From positions 1 through 20,703 of the IMG/VR virus record IMGVR_UViG_3300040962_000366: a stretch of 20,703 nt of DNA. One strand, 5' to 3'. Position numbers and translations under genes: made by a program. Each line of letters begins with the position of its first letter. Positions within the stretch are counted from its first letter, which is position 1. Source of the stretch: a virus. Below the pieces are notes generated by a model. That model made no database searches, had not been told where the DNA came from, and worked only from the letters and a program-made list of their open reading frames with translations. This document shows, piece after piece, positions 6,691 through 15,056 of the stretch.

Positions 6691-8163
6691 ATGACGACTA
6701 TACCAGCACCTAAACCAGATAATGGTGGGCAGTTAACAACAAGTACAGGTACTGCAGTTACTCTTGCTGATCCTTGTAAGAATAATTTCTTTGATATAGC
6801 AGAAGCACATCTTGAAAACTTTTTTAGTACAGTTACCAATGCCTCTAATGTAATTCTTGACTTACCAAATGAAATTAAAAGAATTAGTAGATTATTAACA
6901 GGTGCTGCTAGTGGATATATTGGTTCTATTACAGAACAATTGACAGGAAAAATCACTCCGATTATTAGTAGGGGTTTGACAACTATTGCTAATAATGTCG
7001 AGGCACTATTGACCGGAAAAAGTGTAACTGAAGTGATTAAAAAAACTACAGAGGAACAGGGTAAACTTATAGGACCTATTAAAAACCTTTTTGCTGGATT
7101 GGAATGCTTGGCATCAAAGGTAATAGATGCTGCCGAAAAAATATTTAGTGATATAATTAATGATGCTATCAAAACAGTTTTAAATGTTCCTGTATGTGCT
7201 GTTACTCAAATACTTAGTGAGTTTAATAATAAAGTAGTAAATATAATGGATTCTGTTGTTGAACCTCTTTTAGGACCATTTAGACAAGCATTTGATTTTG
7301 CATTAGATGTAAAGGATTTTATATTTGGTTCTATAAATGTTATTAAAAAGGTTTCAAATTTATTCAAGTGTGGTGAAAAAGAAAAATGTCCCACATCAAG
7401 TAAGTATATCATTGATAAAGGTTTGGTGAAAGATAGAAGTGAGGAAGAGCAAAAAGGATTCTTACAGCAAGCTTTAACACAAGGATCTCTTTCGCAGGGA
7501 GTTTCTAATTTAATTAGCGACACTACACTTTTTGGAATTAAGTTGAATGCTTCTGGTTCTTTACCTCCTTGTTATACTGGCAATGTATTGCAGTGTGGTG
7601 CTCCAAAGGTTGAGTTCTTTGGTGGAGGAGGAATTGGTGCTGCTGGTAGAGTAATACTTGGTAATTTTGTAGATGAACTTGATACTGAAGATATAGTCGG
7701 TTCTGTACAGCGAACTGCAAGCATTATTGGTGTCGAGATTGATAATCCGGGCAGTGGATACGAGGATGCTCCATTTATTACCTTCAGTGATAATTGTGAC
7801 AGAGGGTATGGTGCTTATGGCAGAGCAATAGTTAAAAATGGCAGAGTTACTTCTGTTGTCATAACAAGTATAGGGGAAAATTATCCTACAGAAACGGACC
7901 AGCAAGATGAAGTATTTTATATTGATGATGTAATTATTGAGGATCCGGGAAATAATTATGATGAAGATGATGCTGTTGAAGGACTTGAACTAACAATTTC
8001 GAATGGAAGAGTCACTGCGGTCGGAATTAAAGACGTAGCATTCAATGGATATCCAGACCTAAATATCAATAGTAGTACGGGATACGGAGCTATACTGAGA
8101 CCAGTTATGAGAATAGTTCCACCACAAAAAGAAGTCGTTCAAGTTATAGATTGTGTGAGGTAA
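6691..8163 (+). CDS. Virion structural protein, helical N-terminus with Gly-rich beta repeats
   Basis: I do not recognise a characterised family for this 490-residue protein, though similar proteins are common in marine T4-like phages. Residues 30-260 are predominantly helical, with amphipathic segments rich in Ile, Val and Asn. Residues about 343-475 contain repeats of the form V..I.I..PG.GY followed by NGRV..V (at 346-357 with 383-391, and 413-423 with 438-446). This pattern also appears in marine phage tail proteins, including the fibre at 8702-11956. Nine cysteines are spread along the chain, unusual among its neighbours. It sits between the gp5 OB-fold and the spike-like gene, so a baseplate or hub-collar position is likely. 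CTAAATAA lies 15-22 bases upstream of its ATG. Confidence 0.5.
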   Translation: MTTIPAPKPDNGGQLTTSTGTAVTLADPCKNNFFDIAEAHLENFFSTVTNASNVILDLPNEIKRISRLLTGAASGYIGSITEQLTGKITPIISRGLTTIANNVEALLTGKSVTEVIKKTTEEQGKLIGPIKNLFAGLECLASKVIDAAEKIFSDIINDAIKTVLNVPVCAVTQILSEFNNKVVNIMDSVVEPLLGPFRQAFDFALDVKDFIFGSINVIKKVSNLFKCGEKEKCPTSSKYIIDKGLVKDRSEEEQKGFLQQALTQGSLSQGVSNLISDTTLFGIKLNASGSLPPCYTGNVLQCGAPKVEFFGGGGIGAAGRVILGNFVDELDTEDIVGSVQRTASIIGVEIDNPGSGYEDAPFITFSDNCDRGYGAYGRAIVKNGRVTSVVITSIGENYPTETDQQDEVFYIDDVIIEDPGNNYDEDDAVEGLELTISNGRVTAVGIKDVAFNGYPDLNINSSTGYGAILRPVMRIVPPQKEVVQVIDCVR

Positions 8164-8166
8164 TAT

Positions 8167-8700
8167 ATGGGACAAGAAGCAAGATTTATAGAAACCAGTC
8201 CAAAACATATTAAGGAAACTGGTAATTCCAGAATGACTTATGCCGGAAAGTCGGTATATGTTGAAGCATCTGAATCAGAAAATGGTCTTCGTTTTGTTCA
8301 GGGACACTACGAGAATGGAATCTCACAGATTCATGCCGAAGGAACACTTCAGGTTGAAGCAGGTGCCAAAAATGAACCAGGGAAGGTAGATTTTTTACTA
8401 CACACGCTTAAGGGTGATCTTGCTACAAGTTCTCCATCTGGATCTACTAGAGTATATGCAGATACAATTGTACTTCAGGCAGCAACAGAAATTGTAATTG
8501 ACGCTCCTACAATAAGAATTGGTTCTACAACAATTGGTGGAACACGAGAAATAAAATTGATAGCATCAGATGTTAAAGTTCAAATAGCTGATAATGATCC
8601 TAAAAGTTTAGGTGATATTCTAAAAGTCAGTAATATATTCAAGGCTGTTAGTGGTCCTAAGTCTACGATAGATTTTGCTAAATTTGTGGGGTTAGTGTAA
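8167..8700 (+). CDS. Baseplate spike/needle-like beta-helical protein (gp5 C-terminal-like)
   Basis: The start at ATG 8167 has GAGG seven to eight bases upstream. This 177-residue protein is dominated from about residue 55 to 142 by short alternating strands: IHAEGTLQVEAGA, RVYADTIVLQAATEIVIDAP, TIRIGSTTIGG and IKLIASDVKVQIADN. That pattern resembles the triple-stranded beta-helix needles of T4 gp5 and VgrG proteins, in which VxVxxG-like repeats wind into a membrane-piercing spike. The C-terminal 35 residues are not repetitive. Its place at the end of the hub genes supports a needle-tip role. The T4 needle is part of gp5; here it would be a separate chain. The function is inferred from repeat pattern and context. 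Confidence 0.58.
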   Translation: MGQEARFIETSPKHIKETGNSRMTYAGKSVYVEASESENGLRFVQGHYENGISQIHAEGTLQVEAGAKNEPGKVDFLLHTLKGDLATSSPSGSTRVYADTIVLQAATEIVIDAPTIRIGSTTIGGTREIKLIASDVKVQIADNDPKSLGDILKVSNIFKAVSGPKSTIDFAKFVGLV

Positions 8701-8701
8701 A

Positions 8702-11700
8702 ATGGCTAATGTTCCAAATAATATAGATTTTAGTCAATCTGGTAATTCAGTATTTGAAAATGTCTACATTTATGATACTCTTTATGTTGAAAATTTAGAA
8801 GTTGAAAGTGGTAGTGTTGATTTAGATGAATTAAATGTAAGAAATAAATTTACAGTTGGTCCAGACAAAAAATTATTTAATGTTGATGCTTCCACAGGTA
8901 ACATTGGAATTAATACATTAAATCCTGATAGAGAAATTGTAGCAATAGGTAGTGCCACAATTAGTGGTAATGTTGATATTGTCGGACCTTTTGCTAGACT
9001 AGGTATTGGATCGGATTATGTAGATCCAAACGAAGAAAGACAACTTGAGATTGGTCATAGTGCTAAAATAAGTAAATTTATTTACGATAGAAATAATAGT
9101 AAAGGTCAAAATACTTTTGTCCTTTCTAGAGATGAAGTTGGAATTGTTTGGAGAGAATTATCCACAGAGGTTCAGGAAGGTATTTTCTTACAGGAAGATG
9201 GTGAATTTGTTGGTGGTGGTGTTTCTTTTACTACCATAAACTTTGTAGAAAAAGATAGTCTTGGTATTTCTACCGAAGTTCTGGGTATTACTTCTTCTGG
9301 GCAATCTGGTCTTGCAACCATATTCTCCAATGATTATTGGGGCAATAGTATTCTGATAGATGATACTAATACTGGAATCTATAGATTAACAAATGTTGGT
9401 ATTTTTACTAATACTCCCATAGTTCCTCTTCAAATTGGAGTTAGTACTGATACTGATGAAAATGTTGTTGGTATTACATCAACAGGAAGAGTTGGTATTG
9501 GAACCACAAATCCAAGATTGCCTTTGGATGTTTATGGTGCTGCCTCTATTAGTGGTGTAACAACTCTTGCATCTGCTGGAGGTATTACGACAACTGGTGG
9601 AGATTTATTTGTTGATGATGGTCTTTCAGTAGGTGCTGCTGCTACCATTGTTGGAGATCTAGATGTAAATGGTGGAGATATAAAAACTAATCAAACTACA
9701 TTTAATTTACTTAACAGCACGGTAACCACATTAAATCTTGGTGGTGATGCTACTACTGTTGATATAGGTAAATCTGATGCTACTGGTGTTATAAACATAA
9801 ATGCAACAAAAGAATCCACTAGTTCGACAACAGGTGCATTAGTTGTTGATGGTGGTGTTGGTATTGCTAAAACTTTAAGTGTTGGAGGAAATGTAAGTGT
9901 TGGTAATACTTTAGTATTAGATGGAAAACTTCAGGATATTAATGATGATTTAGGTAACACAGTTTCAACAACTTTATATAAACCAACAGCAGCTTCATAC
10001 AATCCAGCAAATGGAAATCTTACATTAACGATTAATGATCATGGATTTGCTAATAATGATTTAATTAGAATTGCTGATAATTCTTTGACATTTACTTGTG
10101 ATAAAGATAGTCATGTTAGTAACCACACATATCCAAGATTAAGTGATCCTGCTAGTGGTAAGTGGTTATCTGTTAGTAGTGTATCCACAAATACATTTGT
10201 GGTTAATATTGGAAAATCTGGTTCAAATGACCAATATGCTCATACCTTTATTTCTGCCCTTGATGATTGTATTATACATTCAGTAGGTCAATATCTTAAA
10301 GATGATTATCGTTTGGCATCAGTAGGAACAGGTGTTACATGGAGACCTTCTGGTGTAGAGACTAAAAAGACTATTTGGGTCTCTACAAGTGGTAATGATA
10401 ATAATAGTGGATTGCTTGAAGGTGATGCTAAAGTAACCATAGGAGCAGCGGCAGCAATTGCTCAAGAGAATGATACTATTATTGTAAGACCGGGTGTTTA
10501 TGATGAAAACAACCCTATTGGTCTTCGTACAGATGTTTCAATTACTGGTCAAGATTTGAGACTTGTAACAATAAGACCAAAAAATTTACAAAGAGATATT
10601 TTTCATGTAAGAAGAGGATGTTTGGTTGAGAATTTAAATTTCTCTTGTAATAATGTTTCTACTGCCAATACTGCTGGTGCAGCTGTGGCATTCCCACCAA
10701 CACAAACAGATATTGATGCTGAAACTGCATATCAGGCAGTAAGTGGATATACTGATATTGGACCAGCAACTGAAGGTTCAACGGGTAGATGGAGAAGTCC
10801 ATATGTTCGTAATTGTACCAACTTCATGACAGAAAGTATTGGTATGAGAATTGATGGTAATCATGCAACGGTAAATGATATTGCTAATAATGCTGGTAAT
10901 AATCTCAAATCTATGGTTTGTGATTCATTTACACAGTATAATGAAAATGGTATCGGAGTATCAATAACTAATGAAGGATATGCTCAGTTAGTTTCTATAT
11001 TTACAATTAATTGTGATATTGGAATTTATGTTGATACTGGAGGGCAGTGTGATTTAACTAATTCAAACTCATCTTTTGGTAATTTTGGATTAGTTGCAGT
11101 TGGATTGGGAAAGACTCAATTTACTGGGTTAACAACAGACACTGACGCAGAATCTGATACTTTAGTAGCATATGGAGTAACAGATTCTAGTAATAATGTC
11201 AGAAGACCTTATGATGGTCAAGCATTATATTTCAAAATTAATTTAGATAATTATGCTGATGCTGTTGGAACAGGAACAATAACATCTCCACTCGAAAGAT
11301 TGGGTAGTATAAATGTTACTAATGGTGGATCTGGTTTTAGTCAATCTAGTCCGCCTAATATTATTATTCGAGATAATGATGGAAATATTATACCAAAAGG
11401 TCCTCAAGGAATTCCTGCCGAAGCAAGCGCTAATGTAAGTGCGGCAGGAACAATAACATCTATTGATGTTGTTAATTCTGGTAGAAATTATCTATCGACT
11501 CAAAATATTGTTGTTGATATTGATGGAAATACATCATTAGCATCTGCTGTTATGGAACCAATTTATTTTACAGTTTCAGAAGCAACAGAGCAAACACCAA
11601 CAGGAATTACTACGATTACTTTGAATGAATTTGTTCCATATCAATTAGAATTAGATGATCCAATTGAGATGAGAAGAATTAGTAGGATTCTTACTTCATC

Positions 11701-11956
11701 ACATTCTTTTGAGTATATTGGTTCTGGAACGAGCATAAATACCTCGTTACCCTTTGAGGGTGCCATTCCTATTAAAGCAAATGAAGTTGTTGCTACAGAT
11801 GGAGCACAAATTCCATTCACTAGCACAGACCAAAAAGGTAACTTCGATATTGGTGATGGTATCCAAGTTGATCAAACTACATCCACTATACGAGGGAGAG
11901 ATTTCAGTAGAGCAATTCAGGCAGAAGTTACACCATTAATATTAGCTTTGGGATAA
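8702..11956 (+). CDS. Large tail-fibre-like protein with GIGT shaft repeats and a pectin-lyase-like beta-helix
   Basis: This 1084-residue protein begins two bases after the preceding stop. Its shaft holds repeats such as TGNIGINTLNPDREI (about 64-78) and GRVGIGTTNPRLPLDVYG (about 261-278), then TGALVVDGGVGIAKTLSVGG around residue 378. Residues about 557-760 start with WVSTSGNDNNSG and TIIVRPGVYDENNP and continue with N-rich turns, the signature of right-handed parallel beta-helices with a DUF1565/pectin-lyase-like entry. A Gly-rich unit with INVTNGGSGFSQSSPP follows near 867. The C-terminus (TSTDQKGNFDIGDGIQVDQ, from about 1039) is a motif I associate with marine phage structural proteins. 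The likely role is a fibre or baseplate appendage that may bind or trim host surface glycans; catalysis is not demonstrated. Confidence 0.62.
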   Translation: MANVPNNIDFSQSGNSVFENVYIYDTLYVENLEVESGSVDLDELNVRNKFTVGPDKKLFNVDASTGNIGINTLNPDREIVAIGSATISGNVDIVGPFARLGIGSDYVDPNEERQLEIGHSAKISKFIYDRNNSKGQNTFVLSRDEVGIVWRELSTEVQEGIFLQEDGEFVGGGVSFTTINFVEKDSLGISTEVLGITSSGQSGLATIFSNDYWGNSILIDDTNTGIYRLTNVGIFTNTPIVPLQIGVSTDTDENVVGITSTGRVGIGTTNPRLPLDVYGAASISGVTTLASAGGITTTGGDLFVDDGLSVGAAATIVGDLDVNGGDIKTNQTTFNLLNSTVTTLNLGGDATTVDIGKSDATGVININATKESTSSTTGALVVDGGVGIAKTLSVGGNVSVGNTLVLDGKLQDINDDLGNTVSTTLYKPTAASYNPANGNLTLTINDHGFANNDLIRIADNSLTFTCDKDSHVSNHTYPRLSDPASGKWLSVSSVSTNTFVVNIGKSGSNDQYAHTFISALDDCIIHSVGQYLKDDYRLASVGTGVTWRPSGVETKKTIWVSTSGNDNNSGLLEGDAKVTIGAAAAIAQENDTIIVRPGVYDENNPIGLRTDVSITGQDLRLVTIRPKNLQRDIFHVRRGCLVENLNFSCNNVSTANTAGAAVAFPPTQTDIDAETAYQAVSGYTDIGPATEGSTGRWRSPYVRNCTNFMTESIGMRIDGNHATVNDIANNAGNNLKSMVCDSFTQYNENGIGVSITNEGYAQLVSIFTINCDIGIYVDTGGQCDLTNSNSSFGNFGLVAVGLGKTQFTGLTTDTDAESDTLVAYGVTDSSNNVRRPYDGQALYFKINLDNYADAVGTGTITSPLERLGSINVTNGGSGFSQSSPPNIIIRDNDGNIIPKGPQGIPAEASANVSAAGTITSIDVVNSGRNYLSTQNIVVDIDGNTSLASAVMEPIYFTVSEATEQTPTGITTITLNEFVPYQLELDDPIEMRRISRILTSSHSFEYIGSGTSINTSLPFEGAIPIKANEVVATDGAQIPFTSTDQKGNFDIGDGIQVDQTTSTIRGRDFSRAIQAEVTPLILALG

Positions 11957-11957
11957 T

Positions 11958-12620
11958 ATGGCAATAGCACCACTAAATAAATTTGTTACAATCGCTGTTC
12001 CAGTCGCACCAGGAGTAAGTACTGTTTATACGGCCCCTACTGGAACTTCTGCTATCGTTCTTTCTGCCACAGTTGCTAATGTAGGTATAGGAACTACTTA
12101 TCCAAAAGTAACTTTTACACATCAAAGAAAAAGTCTAGCTACAAGAACAAAAAATAATACGAGAAATCATAGAGTTGTTAAGGAAATAGAAATACCTCCA
12201 AATGATTCTTTAATTGTTGTGGAAGGAAAACTTGTTTTGGAAAGAACAGCTCTTGTAGAGGATTCAATTGTAGTATCAGGGATACAATCAGGGATTGTTG
12301 ATATTTCAAATGTTGTATATACAGAAAGCACAGGATTAACCACAGTAACTGCTAATGGTCATAGCTTTTCTGTGGGTGATGAAATTACTATGAGTGGTAT
12401 TGCATTTACTTGTAGTCCGGGCAGTTATGGTCTTACAACTACAATTTATCCAAAACCACAAAGAGGATTTACTGTAGATAATGTTATCGATGCAAATAAT
12501 TTTGAAACAAACACTGGAATAGTTGTTGGTATAGCACATACATATGTGTCTAATACTGGACAAGTTGGTCCGTTACAGATGGAATTGGTAATGAGTATCT
12601 TGGAGAATAGTACGTCATAA
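11958..12620 (+). CDS. Small beta-rich virion/appendage protein
   Basis: This is a 220-residue protein with no named family that I recognise. The first 95 residues are beta-sandwich-like: VYTAPTGTSAIVLSATVANV, then EIEIPPNDSLIVVEGKLVLE, a pattern seen in small phage tail proteins. The second half (about 113-205) contains HSFSVGDEITMSGIAFTC followed by a YPKPQRGF segment. It is clearly related to residues about 445-520 of the preceding fibre (HGFANNDLIRIADNSLTFTC), so the same domain occurs in adjacent genes. It is two bases from its upstream neighbour and four from the next fibre gene, within the appendage cassette. The role is likely connector or fibre-associated, by inference only. Confidence 0.48.
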   Translation: MAIAPLNKFVTIAVPVAPGVSTVYTAPTGTSAIVLSATVANVGIGTTYPKVTFTHQRKSLATRTKNNTRNHRVVKEIEIPPNDSLIVVEGKLVLERTALVEDSIVVSGIQSGIVDISNVVYTESTGLTTVTANGHSFSVGDEITMSGIAFTCSPGSYGLTTTIYPKPQRGFTVDNVIDANNFETNTGIVVGIAHTYVSNTGQVGPLQMELVMSILENSTS

Positions 12621-12623
12621 GAA

Positions 12624-15023
12624 ATGCCAAAGTATATAAGTGGTAGAATTAAGTTAAGAGATCCCGGTAAACTAACTGCTGATAGATATCGTTATCTTGG
12701 ACTAGATCAGGCAGAGCCAAATCTTGGTGATCCTCCAGATGGAACACCACCTACTGCAGCAATTCCATCTGGAGAACGATATCAAATTATTTCTATTGAG
12801 GGGCATCCTGGAGAAAGATATTGGATACCTGTTGAAGGTGGTATTATTCCTGGATCTTTGACCATTTATGATGAAGGAACATTAGTTGGTGGTATTAATA
12901 GCACTACGCAATTAAATTTTGTTGGTGCCGCTATTACTGCTAGTTCTATTAATACATTTAAAGAAACTACTTTAACACTACGAGATTCTTTAACTTTTAG
13001 TTTTACTGTTGGATTAGGAGTAACTCAAAAAAATTCGGATGCTTTTGGATATGTAAAAGCATCCACAACAAATGCTGGTGTCGTTACAATTACGAATGTA
13101 ACAGGATCTTTTACCACAAATGCTGCTGATGAGTTGTTTCAAGATGCCGTTGGTATAGCAAGAACTCCATTATCAAAAAATGCAGTTATTAATGCCAGTG
13201 TAGCTTCTTCTATTACAGTAGCTCCATATTTTTCAACAAATGAGCAAGTTACTTTTAATGATAATGGAGAATTTAATGGTGCTGGTGGATTAGTTTATCG
13301 AAAAAATGGTGCTGGTGATGATACTAGTGTTGGATTGGCATCTGTTGGTGTAGGAACAGATGATCCATACAGAACTCTTCATATTGGTGGTGATTTAAAA
13401 TTAGATGGAACAATTTATGATAATGATAATGAACCGGGCGCTCAAAATAATATTTTAACAAAAGGAACAGATGGAGTTATATGGCAGAGACAGGAAGCAA
13501 TAATTACTGGTGCTGGTGGAACAATAGGGCAGGTTCAATATCATAATGATGCTGGAACTGTTGGTGGAGCAAGTAATTTTTATTTTGATGCTGATAATGA
13601 TAGGGTAGGTATTGGTTCGACAATTCCAACTGTATTGTTTGATGTTCTTGGTAATAGTAAGCACACAGGAGTTTCTACTTTTAATAATTTTCTTTCTGTA
13701 GCAGCAGGTTCTACCTTTATTATAGGAGACAATGTTGGTATTACAACTCATGATACAATAAATGGTGATGATTTAATTATTGAGACTGCTACTCCTAGAT
13801 TAACATTATATTCTAATACGAATGAAATTTCTGAAATTAAATTATTGGAACGGGTCTCTGGAGAAGAAAATTTAAAGCATGGGGCTTTTATAAGATACGA
13901 TGGAAAATCTCCTGCCCCTGATAATTACCTAGTTATAGGAGGTTATGATAACGATACTGAGTATAAATTCATTGAAGCACATAGAGCAAATACTACAAGT
14001 TATGCTTTAAGATTTTATAATAATAATGATTTAAAGTTTGAGGTAAAGAATACTGGAGTAAAAGTAACTGGAAATATACACGTAACTGGAGGAATTTCTA
14101 CATTCTATGGAGATGTAAGATTTGATGGGCAGACTACTAATCGTGATATTTACTTTGATAGAAGTGACGATTCTCTATATGCCTATGATAATGCTCAGTT
14201 CCGTGTTGGAACCGATGGTGATGTAAGAATATATCATGATACCTCAAATACTTATATTGAACCAAAATCAGACGGAGTTGGTGATTTAATTGTAGGTTCG
14301 GCAACGACTGACATTGCAAAGTTTGTTTATAATGGTGGAGTATCACTTTATTACCAAGATGTTTTAAAGTTTGATACAATTGGTGCTGGAGTTACTGTTT
14401 ATGGTACGGCAATTCTTCCTCAAATTAATACAGTCGGTATAGCAACGATTGATAATGTTCAAATAGGACATAGTGATGATAATACAATTAATACTTCTAC
14501 AGGTAATCTGATTTTAGATTCTGCCGATGGAACTGTTCAAGTCAATGATGTTTTATATCTAAACGATACCACACAATCTAATGATGCCACAACTGGAGCA
14601 CTCAGAATAAATGGTGGTGCCGGTATTGCCAAAAATTTAAATGTTGGTGGCGGTGTTACAACTGGTGGAAGATTAAAGATCAATACTCATGTTGATATTA
14701 ATAGTGGATTTGGAACATTTATTGCTTCTGTTGGAGCTGCCACGACTATTGATGAATTTAATGTTATAACAAGTGAATTTAAAACGGCAGAATATACTTT
14801 ACATTTTGAACAAACAGATAAAATACATTCACAAAAAGTTCTTGTTATGATTGGAGGCACAACCACAGCACATTCTCAAGAATTTGCGATTATGTATCAT
14901 CCTGATCGAATGGTTTCATTTGATACTACTATAAGTGCTGGTATTTGTACTCTTTTCGCAACTCCTCAGTCTGGTATGACAGGATTGACTACATTTAGAT
15001 TTTCTAGATCATCTTTGTTATGA
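12624..15023 (+). CDS. Tail-fibre-like protein with GIGT repeats
   Basis: This 799-residue protein starts with KYISGRIKLRDPGKLTADRY and a GLDQAEPNLGDPP segment, an N-terminus I associate with marine T4-like phage fibres. Shaft repeats include LASVGVGTDDPYRTLHIGGD (about 238-257) and NDRVGIGSTIPTVLFDVLG (about 325-343), each pairing a turn with a short strand. Residues about 500-560 form another beta unit with RFDGQTTNRDIYFDRSDD. TTGALRINGGAGIAKNLNVG near 655 matches a block of the fibre at 8702-11956, implying module exchange. The last 90 residues contain EYTLHFEQTDKIHSQKVLVM and ISAGICTLFATPQSGMTGLT, a compact beta domain that could be a C-terminal tip. No S74 intramolecular chaperone signature is seen. 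Confidence 0.62.
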   Translation: MPKYISGRIKLRDPGKLTADRYRYLGLDQAEPNLGDPPDGTPPTAAIPSGERYQIISIEGHPGERYWIPVEGGIIPGSLTIYDEGTLVGGINSTTQLNFVGAAITASSINTFKETTLTLRDSLTFSFTVGLGVTQKNSDAFGYVKASTTNAGVVTITNVTGSFTTNAADELFQDAVGIARTPLSKNAVINASVASSITVAPYFSTNEQVTFNDNGEFNGAGGLVYRKNGAGDDTSVGLASVGVGTDDPYRTLHIGGDLKLDGTIYDNDNEPGAQNNILTKGTDGVIWQRQEAIITGAGGTIGQVQYHNDAGTVGGASNFYFDADNDRVGIGSTIPTVLFDVLGNSKHTGVSTFNNFLSVAAGSTFIIGDNVGITTHDTINGDDLIIETATPRLTLYSNTNEISEIKLLERVSGEENLKHGAFIRYDGKSPAPDNYLVIGGYDNDTEYKFIEAHRANTTSYALRFYNNNDLKFEVKNTGVKVTGNIHVTGGISTFYGDVRFDGQTTNRDIYFDRSDDSLYAYDNAQFRVGTDGDVRIYHDTSNTYIEPKSDGVGDLIVGSATTDIAKFVYNGGVSLYYQDVLKFDTIGAGVTVYGTAILPQINTVGIATIDNVQIGHSDDNTINTSTGNLILDSADGTVQVNDVLYLNDTTQSNDATTGALRINGGAGIAKNLNVGGGVTTGGRLKINTHVDINSGFGTFIASVGAATTIDEFNVITSEFKTAEYTLHFEQTDKIHSQKVLVMIGGTTTAHSQEFAIMYHPDRMVSFDTTISAGICTLFATPQSGMTGLTTFRFSRSSLL

Positions 15024-15029
15024 TCTCTC

Positions 15030-15037
15030 AATAAATA
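15030..15037 (+). promoter_or_regulatory. Candidate T4-type late promoter (AATAAATA) for the collar fibre gene
   Basis: AATAAATA lies in the 33-base gap after the preceding stop, 20 bases before the ATG at 15057. This gap is one of the longest in the fibre cassette. It could allow independent late transcription of the last and largest fibre gene. The match is to the -10 element only, as expected for T4-type late promoters. Confidence 0.38.
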
Positions 15038-15056
15038 ATTAAAAGATATACTTGCA

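Noticed and set aside
6669-7172. Minus-strand 167-residue ORF opposite the structural protein start
   Set aside because: It is antisense to an intact plus-strand gene in a one-directional operon and has no recognisable motif.
11733-11740. CATAAATA-like motif near the end of the first fibre gene
   Set aside because: It is deep in coding sequence more than 200 bases from the next start, with no supporting repeat or context.
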